DNA of 64,000 nucleotides, taken from positions 167,364 to 231,363 of the forward strand of contig DDFC01000043.1 of NCBI GenBank assembly GCA_002336895.1, given 5' to 3'. Origin of the DNA: Verrucomicrobiaceae bacterium UBA1938 (GTDB lineage Bacteria > Verrucomicrobiota > Verrucomicrobiia > Verrucomicrobiales > Verrucomicrobiaceae). This document shows, piece after piece, positions 1 to 7,460 of the stretch (the first letter of the stretch is position 1; the number at the start of each line of letters is the position of its first letter). The notes beneath the pieces are model-generated. The model searched no databases. It saw only the letters and a program-made list of their open reading frames with translations, and had not been told where the DNA came from. Position numbers and translations under genes: made by a program.

Positions 1-157
1 AACGCTTCCCTCCGGCAGCCACAACTCCAGATCACACACCGCAAATTCACAGGCACGACTGGCCTGTATGGAAAGACGATTTCAGAAGTCATCTCTGCGG
101 TCTTCTAATCTCTTGCGTTGCTAAATCAGTGCTTCTCCAAGCGTTCCTCTCACTCTC
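1..157. other. Window edge upstream of the NIPSNAP gene, coding status unclear
   Basis: Several frames stay open across the first hundred bases. One plus-strand frame ends at a TAA at 106-108. A minus-strand ATG at 92 opens a frame running off the window edge. The stretch is too short to choose between them, so no gene is claimed. Confidence 0.3.
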
Positions 158-940
158 ATGACCCGCCTCACCTTCCTCGCCCTCGCTCTCGCCAGTCTCG
201 TCGCCCCGCTCCTCCACGCCGCAGACTCTTCGGTGTATGAACTCCGCATCTACACCTGCAACGAAGGCAAGCTCGACGCCCTGCTCGCCCGCTTCCGCGA
301 CCACACCTGCAAGCTCTTTGAAAAACACGGCATGAAAAACATCGGCTACTGGGTGCCGGTGGATGAGGAGAACGGCTCCAAGACCACCCTCATCTACGTA
401 CTGGAGCACAAGAGCCGCGAGGCCGCCAAGGAGAGCTTCAAAGCCTTTGGCGCAGACCCCGAATGGCAGGCTGCACGCAAAGCCAGCGAAGAAGGCGGCA
501 AGATCCTGGCCAAGGCGCCGGAGTCCATCTTCATGACCCCCACTGACTACTCTCCTCCAGTGGCCATCACCAAAGCCGGCAAGCCACGCGTTTTCGAAAT
601 GCGCACCTACACCTGCAACGACGGCAAGCTCGACGCGCTCAATGCCCGCTTCCGCGACCACACCTGCAAGCTCTTCGAGAAACACGGCATGACCAACCTC
701 GCCTACTGGACACCCACCGATGCCGACAAGGGCGCTGGCAAAAAGCTGATCTACATCCTGGCCCACGACAGCAAGGAAGCCGGGCTCGCCTCCTTCACCG
801 CCTTCCGCGCCGACCCCGACTGGGTCAAGGCCAAGGCCGCCAGCGAAGCTGCCAACGGCGGCTCCCTCACCATCATGCCGCAGGCCGAAGGCGTGAAGAG
901 CGTGTACATGAAGGCCACGGATTTCTCGCCGATTCAGTAA
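158..940 (+). CDS. NIPSNAP family protein, two tandem NIPSNAP domains, exported
   Basis: The 260-residue product starts with a typical Sec signal peptide (about residues 1-21, ending in HAA). It then carries two nearly duplicate NIPSNAP domains, roughly residues 25-130 and 145-258. Each opens with the Y/F-E-L/M-R-x-Y-T-C-N signature, followed by GKLDAL.ARFRDHTCKLFEKHGM. The family has a ferredoxin-like dimeric alpha/beta barrel fold. Its biochemical role in bacteria is not established, though secreted paralogues are common in Planctomycetes and Verrucomicrobia. The two halves look like an internal gene duplication. The next gene starts about 40 bases downstream on the same strand, so they may be co-transcribed. 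Confidence 0.9.
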   Translation: MTRLTFLALALASLVAPLLHAADSSVYELRIYTCNEGKLDALLARFRDHTCKLFEKHGMKNIGYWVPVDEENGSKTTLIYVLEHKSREAAKESFKAFGADPEWQAARKASEEGGKILAKAPESIFMTPTDYSPPVAITKAGKPRVFEMRTYTCNDGKLDALNARFRDHTCKLFEKHGMTNLAYWTPTDADKGAGKKLIYILAHDSKEAGLASFTAFRADPDWVKAKAASEAANGGSLTIMPQAEGVKSVYMKATDFSPIQ

Positions 941-981
941 GTGCGTAAAAGCTGCGCCCGTGCGCCCGTATGCTGCGGGCC

Positions 982-2328
982 ATGATCTCGCTCCGCACGC
1001 TCTGCCTCGCCCTCTTTGCTACCTCCCTCCATGCCGCCACGCCCACCTTTGAGTGGGTGGCCGGAGGCGGCGGGGCCAAGAGCGACAAGACCCGGGCGGT
1101 GACCTTTGACCGCGAGGGCAATGTCTTCATGGCCGGCGAGACCACGGACGACGGCACCTTTGGCGACCAGAAGCGCACCGGCCTGGGCAGCACGGACTTC
1201 TTCCTCACCAAGCAGTCCAAGGACGGCAAGTTCCTCTGGGTCCGCAGCCTCGGCGGCAGCCTGGTGGACCGCGGCTACGGCGTCGCCTGTGATGCTGCCG
1301 GAAACGCCTACGTCACCGGCCACTATCAGAGCACCGACGCCCAGGCCAACGGCCAGACCCTGCCCAATGCCGGCGACTACGACATCTTCATTGCCAAATA
1401 CGACACAAAAGGAGCGCTTATTTGGATCAAAACCGCCGGCGGAAAAGGCTACGATTACGGCCACGGCATCGTGGTCGATTCCAAGGGAGACATCGTCGTG
1501 ACCGGCGCAGTGGCCGGAGAGGCCAAGTTCGGCGACGTCACAGTGAATGCAGGCAGTACCACCCGCCCCATCTTCTGCGCCAAGTATGACGCCGCAGGAA
1601 ATTTGAAGTGGGTGAAGACCACCGGCGGCAAGTTTTCCGGCAGCGGCCACGGCCTGGGCGTCGATGCCACAGACTCTATCTATATAGGCGGCAGTGGCGG
1701 CGGCGAGGGAGCCATGGATGGCGTGACGCTGCAATCAAAGGCACAGGCTGGCATTGTTCTGAAGCTCACCCCCGAGGGCAGGGCCGTCTGGGCCGCCTTC
1801 CTGCCGGGAGTACCCAGTGCAGGCTTTCACGAGATCGCCGTGGACACCGCAGGCCGCACCTGGTGCGCAGGCATGTTCAAAGGCGTGCTCAATGGCGGCC
1901 CCGTGCACTCCACCGGAGACAAGGACAACGACGGCGTGCTCGCCCACTACAGCCCGGAAGGAAAACTCCTCTGGAGCCACGTCCTGCAAGGCCCTGCAAC
2001 TGACTACTGCCTCGGCGTAGCCACGGACAACACCGGCCGCTGCTTCGTCACAGGCGAGTTTTCAGAGACCGCCACCTTTGCCGGGCAGACACTCAAGACC
2101 CAGGGAGCCACAGACATCTTTACGGCTGCTTTTGACGAAAAAGGCGGCCTCGAATGGCTCCTGCCGACCGGCGGAGCCAAGGGGGACAACGCCTACTGCA
2201 TGGCCTGGCACCCCTCCGGAAGGCTGATTTTTTCGGGTGCCTGTGTCGCACCTGCGACATTCGGCAGCCAAACCATGACTTCTCCCGGCGGAGCGGAGGC
2301 TTACGGGGCGGTTTTGCTTTTAAAGTGA
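982..2328 (+). CDS. Secreted SBBP-type beta-propeller protein
   Basis: About 448 residues. The in-frame ATG at 970 would add four residues; 982 is preferred because MISLRTLCLALFATSLHAA reads as a clean signal peptide. The mature part is a series of about 45-60-residue repeats. Each contains a G-N-x-Y/F-V/M-T/A-G turn, a W-x-x-x-x-G-G stretch and a D..G.....G sequence. This is the pattern of SBBP (seven-bladed beta-propeller) repeat proteins. Such proteins are extracellular or periplasmic and no enzymatic activity can be assigned. No catalytic motif was seen. Confidence 0.75.
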   Translation: MISLRTLCLALFATSLHAATPTFEWVAGGGGAKSDKTRAVTFDREGNVFMAGETTDDGTFGDQKRTGLGSTDFFLTKQSKDGKFLWVRSLGGSLVDRGYGVACDAAGNAYVTGHYQSTDAQANGQTLPNAGDYDIFIAKYDTKGALIWIKTAGGKGYDYGHGIVVDSKGDIVVTGAVAGEAKFGDVTVNAGSTTRPIFCAKYDAAGNLKWVKTTGGKFSGSGHGLGVDATDSIYIGGSGGGEGAMDGVTLQSKAQAGIVLKLTPEGRAVWAAFLPGVPSAGFHEIAVDTAGRTWCAGMFKGVLNGGPVHSTGDKDNDGVLAHYSPEGKLLWSHVLQGPATDYCLGVATDNTGRCFVTGEFSETATFAGQTLKTQGATDIFTAAFDEKGGLEWLLPTGGAKGDNAYCMAWHPSGRLIFSGACVAPATFGSQTMTSPGGAEAYGAVLLLK

Positions 2329-2410
2329 CACGATGGCGCTAAAACCGCCCCTGGAAGAGTCCAAACTGTCGTTTTCGGCCCCAGCGGGCTACAAATCCCC
2401 GCGTTGACAG

Positions 2411-2430
2411 GGGTGTCGAACTCGACACCC
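2411..2430. repeat. Perfect 9-bp inverted repeat with 2-nt spacer
   Basis: GGGTGTCGA (2411-2419) and TCGACACCC (2422-2430) face each other across two bases in the gap between the propeller gene and the 3D-domain gene. There is no T-run, so this is not an obvious intrinsic terminator. It may be a protein-binding palindrome or a dispersed repeat. Confidence 0.6.
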
Positions 2431-2492
2431 TGCGCGCCCCCCAACCCGGACCCCCATTCGGGAGGGCGCGCCCCAACAACCAACCCCACTGA

Positions 2493-3002
2493 TTGAATTC
2501 AACCATCCTTCTGTGCTTTGCTGCCATGTGCGTTTCCGCTGCTGCGGAAGAAGTAGTTAAAAGCTCCTCCTCAACCACAACCCCAGCTGGCACTCCAGGC
2601 CAGGTCATCGCAGGCGTCAAAACCACCGCCTACACCCACGACGAAGGCGACCACATCGAATACGGCGCGCGCACTGCCGCCGGCACCCCGCTCAGGCATG
2701 GGCAGATCCGCAGCGCCGCTGCAGACTGGTCCATCTACCCGGTGGGTACGGTGTTTCAGATCAAGGGAGACCCCTCCCTCTATGTCGTGGATGACTACGG
2801 TTCCGCCCTCGTGGGCACCCGCACCATCGATCTCTACAAGCCCACCCAGGGCATGATGCACAGCTGGGGCACACGCCACGTGACCATCCACGTGCTCAAG
2901 TGGGGTTCCTTCTCCCGCAGCCTCGCCATCTTGAAGCCTCGTGCCTACAAGGCCTGGCACGTGCGCGAAATGGTGGCCCGCATCCAGAGCCGCCCGGCAT
3001 AA
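2493..3002 (+). CDS. 3D (Asp-Asp-Asp) domain protein, exported
   Basis: 169 residues. The first codon is TTG, directly after an in-frame TGA at 2490-2492, so no upstream start is possible. The next ATG (residue 12) would cut the hydrophobic N-terminus. The N-terminus (to about residue 19, ..VSAAA) looks like a signal peptide, although it lacks the usual early basic residue. Residues about 40-145 match the 3D domain: the K-T-T-A-Y-T start, G.R.AAGTPL and the Y-P-V-G-T-V-F..........Y.V.D-Y-G-S-A-L..T..I-D-L-Y signature with conserved aspartates. The 3D fold is a double-psi beta barrel related to MltA and RlpA, associated with cell-wall lytic or binding functions. It is followed by a strong terminator, so it is probably a single transcription unit. 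Confidence 0.8.
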   Translation: MNSTILLCFAAMCVSAAAEEVVKSSSSTTTPAGTPGQVIAGVKTTAYTHDEGDHIEYGARTAAGTPLRHGQIRSAAADWSIYPVGTVFQIKGDPSLYVVDDYGSALVGTRTIDLYKPTQGMMHSWGTRHVTIHVLKWGSFSRSLAILKPRAYKAWHVREMVARIQSRPA

Positions 3003-3032
3003 CCCAATCCCCCAAAACCTGAATCCAGGTTG

Positions 3033-3068
3033 AGCCACGCAGGCCGTTTGTCGGTCGCGTGGCTTTTT
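3033..3068 (+). terminator. Rho-independent terminator after the 3D-domain gene
   Basis: AGCCACGC (3033-3040) pairs perfectly with GCGTGGCT (3057-3064) over a 16-nt loop, followed directly by four T residues. It sits 30 bases after the stop of the 3D-domain gene and before the acyl-CoA synthetase gene. Confidence 0.85.
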
Positions 3069-3149
3069 GTTGCTCACAGGCCGCGGCTACGAGCCTCTTT
3101 TCTCTCGCCTTTCTCAGCAGCCTTCGGCTAGGGTTTACGTTTTCTTCCC

Positions 3150-4721
3150 ATGGAAACCCCGCTCTCGCCCCTCGACTTCGCCCGCCGTGCCCGCCGCTTG
3201 TATGCCGACCGCGAGGCTGTAGTGGATGGAGACCGCCGCTTCACCTACCGCGAGTTTTTTGAGCGCTGCGACCGCTGGTCGGCGGCCCTTCAGGGGCTGG
3301 GTTTGCAGTCGGGGGACCGGGTGGCCACCATCGCGCCAAACACGCATGCGCATCTGGAGGCCTTCTACGCCGTGCCGCAGATCGGGGCTGTCATCGTGCC
3401 AATCAATTTTCGCCTCACAGCCGCCGACTTCGCCTATATCCTGAACCACAGCGGTGCACGTGTCGTTTGCGTGCACGCCGATTACCTGGATGCGGTGGAT
3501 TCCATCCGCGCCCAGGTGCCGGGGGTGGAGCACTTTGTGGCGCTCTCGGGGGAAAAGGCGGGCTGGACGAGCTATGAGGCGCTGCTGGCGGCCTCCGCGC
3601 CCGAATTCACCGCCGCCGAGATCAGCGAGACGGACATGATCGCGCTGAACTACACCAGCGGCACCACGGCCAATCCGAAGGGCGTCATGGTCACGCACCG
3701 GAATACGGCCTTCAATATCATGGGTCACCTCATGCACACGCATCTCAGCAGCGCGGCGCGCTACCTGTGGGTGCTGCCCATGTTTCATGCCAATGGCTGG
3801 ACCTTCGTCTGGACCGTCACCGCTGTGGGAGGGCGGCATGTGTGTCTGCCAAAGGCCGATCCCCGGCTCATCTTTGAGGCCATTTCACGGGAGGGCGTCA
3901 CCCTGCTCTGCGCCGCACCCACCGTGCTCATCGGCATGGCCAATGCACCGGAGGAAGTGCGCCGGGATGTGCCACGCGGTGTCCGCGTCATCACCGCAGG
4001 CGCACCGCCCGCCGCCGCCACCATTGAGCGCATGGAGGGCGAGCTTGGCTGGGACATCATCCATGTGTACGGGCTCACGGAGGTTTCCCCCATCGTGACC
4101 ATCAGCGAATCCCGCCCCGAGCATGCGCAGCTCAGCGCACGCGAGCGCGCCGTGATCAAAGCCCGGCAGGGGGTGGAATACCTGGCCAATGCCGAGGTCC
4201 GCGTGGTGGATGACGACGGCCACGAGGTGGCGAAAGACGGCGCCTCGATGGGAGAGATCATCATTCGCGGCAATGCCGTGATGAAAGGCTACTACAATGA
4301 CCCCGCCGCCACCGCGAAGGCCATCCGCAACGGCTGGTTTTACAGCGGAGACGCCGCCGTGGTACATCCGGACGGCTACATCGAAATCCGCGACCGCTGG
4401 AAGGACATCATCATCAGCGGCGGCGAAAACATCTCTTCGGTCGAAGTCGAGGGCGTACTGCTGCGCCATCCTGCCATCCAGGAATCCGCCGTCGTCGGCC
4501 TGCCGCATGAGAAGTGGGGAGAGACCCCGCAGGCCTTTGTCGTCCTGCGGCCCGGTGCCACCGTCACACCCGAGGAGTTGCGCCTCTTCTGCCGAGAGCA
4601 TCTGGCGCATTTCAAAGTGCCGCACGGTTTCGAGTTCATCCCCGAACTGCCCAAGACGGCGACGGGTAAGATCCAGAAATATGTGCTGCGTGGCGGGCGG
4701 GCGAATATGGCCAAGCAGTAG
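3150..4721 (+). CDS. Acyl-CoA synthetase (AMP-forming fatty acid-CoA ligase)
   Basis: 523 residues, the normal length for class I adenylate-forming ligases. It activates a carboxylic acid to an acyl-adenylate and transfers it to CoA. Visible motifs are the phosphate-binding loop YTSGTTANPKGV (about residue 168), the A5 motif HVYGLTE and the A7/A8 stretch W-F-Y-S-G-D....DGYI.I.DR-K-D-I-I-I-S-G-G-E-N-I-S. The C-terminal catalytic lysine lies in PKTATGKIQK. The similarity to AlkK-like and long/medium-chain fatty acid enzymes is general; the substrate is not resolvable. It is cytoplasmic and stands alone on the plus strand behind a terminator. Confidence 0.92.
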   Translation: METPLSPLDFARRARRLYADREAVVDGDRRFTYREFFERCDRWSAALQGLGLQSGDRVATIAPNTHAHLEAFYAVPQIGAVIVPINFRLTAADFAYILNHSGARVVCVHADYLDAVDSIRAQVPGVEHFVALSGEKAGWTSYEALLAASAPEFTAAEISETDMIALNYTSGTTANPKGVMVTHRNTAFNIMGHLMHTHLSSAARYLWVLPMFHANGWTFVWTVTAVGGRHVCLPKADPRLIFEAISREGVTLLCAAPTVLIGMANAPEEVRRDVPRGVRVITAGAPPAAATIERMEGELGWDIIHVYGLTEVSPIVTISESRPEHAQLSARERAVIKARQGVEYLANAEVRVVDDDGHEVAKDGASMGEIIIRGNAVMKGYYNDPAATAKAIRNGWFYSGDAAVVHPDGYIEIRDRWKDIIISGGENISSVEVEGVLLRHPAIQESAVVGLPHEKWGETPQAFVVLRPGATVTPEELRLFCREHLAHFKVPHGFEFIPELPKTATGKIQKYVLRGGRANMAKQ

Positions 4722-4830
4722 GGAGGAGAATAGGCTTCCAAGCTGTCAATTGATCAAGGCATCTCGCCTTCGAATCTGTAGGCGGGACGCCTCAGGCCGT
4801 AGTCAGGCCAGAGGCCTAACTTCCGAGGGC

Positions 4831-5619
4831 TCACTGTCCTGCCAGCTTGCCGTCCTCCACATGCACCGTGCCACCGCGCACCTCGATCTTCTCGCGTGCC
4901 TGCTCCACGGTCACATGGCGGGGGGTGTTGGCGGCTTCGCCTTGTGGGCGGGCCCAGCGGATGCCATTGGCAATGACGCGCTGCACATCCGGGTGGTGGT
5001 AGATGGGATACACCTCGTGTCCGGGGCTGAAGTAGAAGATGCGGCCGCTGCCACGCGTCCACGTCGCGCCGCTGCGCAGCACCTCGCCACCCTGGAACCA
5101 GGAGACGAAGATCAGCTCGTCTGGTGTCGGAATGCCAAAGGGCTCGCCATACATCTCTGACTGCTCAATCTCGATGCAGTCACCGATGCCTGCGGCGATG
5201 GGGTGGCCGGGGTTGATCTTCCACACACGCTCGCGCTCGCCCGCCTCGCGCCAGCACAGCGCACAGCTGGTGCCCATGAGGCGCTTGAAGACTTTGGAGA
5301 AATGCCCGGAGTGTAAGATGATGAGTCCCATGCCCGCGATCACCCGCTGCTGCACGCGTGTCACCAGCTCATCGCTCACCTGGTCATGCGCCGCATGGCC
5401 CCACCAGAGTAGAACGTCGGTTTGATCCAGCACCACCGGCGGCAGTCCCTGTTCCGGCTCGTCCAGCGTCGCAGTGTGGACGACGAGGTCGCCGTGTTTG
5501 GACAGCGCATCTGCCAGCGCCCCGTGGATGCCTTGGGGATAAATGGCGGCCACGGCGGGATTCTGACGCTCGTGGACGAACTCGTTCCAGATGGTGACGC
5601 GGATGAGGGGATTGTGCAT
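4831..5619 (-). CDS. ThuA domain protein (trehalose-utilisation-like, glutamine-amidotransferase fold)
   Basis: 262 residues from the ATG at 5619. The open frame extends further upstream, but conserved sequence begins at MHNPLIRVTIWNEFVHE, typical of ThuA. Recognisable features are W-N-E-F/Y-x-H-E, Y-P-x-G-I-H, DVLLWWGHAAHD, GMGLIILHSGHFSK and FYFSPGHEVYPIYHHP near the C-terminus. ThuA domains have a class I glutamine-amidotransferase-like fold. In Rhizobium they are linked to trehalose use, and in Planctomycetes/Verrucomicrobia they are abundant in sugar-related contexts. Reaction unknown. It lies next to the mobile element boundary and is likely the last host gene on that side. Confidence 0.88.
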   Translation of the reverse strand: MHNPLIRVTIWNEFVHERQNPAVAAIYPQGIHGALADALSKHGDLVVHTATLDEPEQGLPPVVLDQTDVLLWWGHAAHDQVSDELVTRVQQRVIAGMGLIILHSGHFSKVFKRLMGTSCALCWREAGERERVWKINPGHPIAAGIGDCIEIEQSEMYGEPFGIPTPDELIFVSWFQGGEVLRSGATWTRGSGRIFYFSPGHEVYPIYHHPDVQRVIANGIRWARPQGEAANTPRHVTVEQAREKIEVRGGTVHVEDGKLAGQ

Positions 5620-5770
5620 GGAGGATGGGAACGCGGCTTGGGAAGAATTCAAACTCACTTTTTCGGACAACCAAACCATACGCACTCGAACCAACGTCAT
5701 TCTCGGAAAGGAAGCGAGAAGGTGTCGCTGCATTATGAGGCGCATGTCGTGGGAGGATGAGCACACTTCT

Positions 5771-5857
5771 CGCGCCCCTGCCGGGGCGCGTCCTGCAGGT
5801 ATGCGGAATGATGGTAGATCCGGTGGTTCCCGGTCGCTGCGCTCCCTTCACCACCGG
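5771..5857. repeat. Twin hairpins at the host/element junction
   Basis: First hairpin: CGCGCCCC (5771-5778), loop TGCC, GGGGCGCG (5783-5790), a perfect 8-bp stem. Second hairpin: CCGGTGG (5820-5826) with CCACCGG (5851-5857) around a 24-nt loop. The second one touches the recombinase stop codon. The gap between the ThuA gene and the recombinase is otherwise empty. These may be terminators, dispersed palindromic repeats, or part of the attachment region. Confidence 0.65.
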
Positions 5858-7381
5858 CTAATTTCCTGCGAGCCTCAGGTTTTGTTGGCTTGTTGTCATG
5901 TCTTCAGAAGGAGCTGTGGATGAGAAGGTTATCTCGATTTCAGGGCGGCCTTGTTTGATCTCGATTCGCTCCACGATGCCCTCGATGATCCGGCGCTTGT
6001 TCTCGTCGGGTAGCTGGGGCCAGTTCTTGTAGAGGGTGTCAGCCTCAACTTGCACGGCATCCGCGCTGACGGTGCGGATGCGGTGGTAGTCGAGTTCGGC
6101 CTCCAGCTTGGGCAGCTCGGTTTGGAGCTGGGTCAGGCGGTCGGAGAGCGGCTGATGGTAGTTGCCGAAGTCTGCCAGGGCGATGTGGCCGTCGAGGTAG
6201 AGGCGGTGGGTTTTGGCCATCTCATCGCGCACCTTGTCGATTTCCTGCCGGTGGGTGGCGAGGAGCTGTTCCTTGTTCCGCAGGTTTTGCTGGGCTTGTT
6301 CGATCTGGTGGTGAAGCCGGGTCTTGTTGGAAAACAGGTCGCGGATTTCCTCGACAAATACCTCCTCAAGATCGCGCATCGGAATTTTGTTGCGGCAGGC
6401 CGTGCAGACGTATTTTGGGGTGTTGGGGCCGACATACATTTTCTTGCCGCACTCGCACTGAACCAGCCCGGCGAAAAGGTGCACCGGCTTGGGGCCGGGG
6501 CGCTTGGTGGGAGACGAACGCCGCTGTTCGAGCATCTGGTTGGCTTCGTTCCAGGCCGTCTCGCTGACAAGGGGTTCGCAGGTAGTCATGCCCCACTCGC
6601 TTTCATCTTTGATCTCGTGACGCCAGCCGTTCCCACCCTTGTAAACATTGATGCGGTAGATGCCTTTTGCAGTCCAGTCTGTGATCAGACGCCCCACGGT
6701 TACATCCTTCCATTCGCAGCCCGTGCGGGTGCGATAGCCCATTTCGTTGATCAGGCGTGCCACGGTGCCGAGGCGTTTGTGCTTCAAAAACAGCTCATAC
6801 ATAAGCTTGCGCACCGGAGCCTCCGCCGGGTGCTGGATCAGTTTCTTATCCTTCCAGACATAGCCATAGGGGGTTTTGCCGCTGAGCGGTTTGCCCATCT
6901 TGGCGCGTATGAGAATTGAGGCGCGAATGCGGTCGCCGATTTCGGCACGCTCCCATTCGGCCATGGCACTGATGATCGTGAAGAACAGCATCCCGGCGGG
7001 GGTGCTCGTGTCGAGGGTTTCCTGAAGCGAGACGAGGTTGGCTCCCTTAGCTTTGAACTTCTCGGCCACTTCCAGTAGCTCGCGGGTGTTGCGGGCAAGG
7101 CGTGCGAGTTTGGAAAAGATCAGAGATTTGATGTGCCCGCGTTCGATGTCTCGCAGCATGCGTTTCGCCTCGGGATGATCCAGGACGGCCTTGCCCGAAA
7201 CCCCTGCAAGATCATAGACCTCGCGAACTTCCCAGCCACGTGAGGCGGCATAATGGCGGGCGCGTTCCAGATGATGGGCCGGACTTTCTCCCTGGGCCTG
7301 CTGATCGGTGGACACTCGAATCCAGATGCCAACGGGAACCGTTGATGACGACGGATTAGCGGCAGGGGCAGGCGTTTTCAT
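5858..7381 (-). CDS. Large serine recombinase (integrase)
   Basis: 507 residues from the ATG at 7381, which has AGGGG just upstream; a TTG at 7393 would add four. Domains in order: N-terminal resolvase catalytic domain (about residues 16-160) with the nucleophile in WIRVSTDQQ and the FSKLARLARNTRELLE arginine cluster; recombinase DNA-binding domain (about 180-285); zinc ribbon (CxCxxxM...CxxC, about 305-340); coiled-coil region (about 365-440). Enzymes of this build integrate or excise phages and integrative elements at short attB/attP sites without host factors. Its position at the left edge of a block of plasmid-type genes suggests it moves that block. All catalytic features appear intact. 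Confidence 0.93.
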   Translation of the reverse strand: MKTPAPAANPSSSTVPVGIWIRVSTDQQAQGESPAHHLERARHYAASRGWEVREVYDLAGVSGKAVLDHPEAKRMLRDIERGHIKSLIFSKLARLARNTRELLEVAEKFKAKGANLVSLQETLDTSTPAGMLFFTIISAMAEWERAEIGDRIRASILIRAKMGKPLSGKTPYGYVWKDKKLIQHPAEAPVRKLMYELFLKHKRLGTVARLINEMGYRTRTGCEWKDVTVGRLITDWTAKGIYRINVYKGGNGWRHEIKDESEWGMTTCEPLVSETAWNEANQMLEQRRSSPTKRPGPKPVHLFAGLVQCECGKKMYVGPNTPKYVCTACRNKIPMRDLEEVFVEEIRDLFSNKTRLHHQIEQAQQNLRNKEQLLATHRQEIDKVRDEMAKTHRLYLDGHIALADFGNYHQPLSDRLTQLQTELPKLEAELDYHRIRTVSADAVQVEADTLYKNWPQLPDENKRRIIEGIVERIEIKQGRPEIEITFSSTAPSEDMTTSQQNLRLAGN

Positions 7382-7413
7382 GCCCCTGAGCAAAGCAGAG
7401 GATGAGGAAAATA

Positions 7414-7445
7414 CAACACAAGAATGCTATGATAGTCTTGTGTTG
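7414..7445. promoter_or_regulatory. 10-bp perfect inverted repeat between the ATPase stop and the recombinase start
   Basis: CAACACAAGA (7414-7423) and TCTTGTGTTG (7436-7445) flank a 12-nt spacer. It lies in the only gap between the ATPase gene and the recombinase. On the minus strand the hairpin is followed by TATTTTCC, so it could act as a terminator or attenuator of the upstream operon. As a palindrome beside a serine recombinase it could also be the recombinase's operator or half of an attachment site. Confidence 0.6.
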
Positions 7446-7460
7446 GTTAAATGTCGCCTA

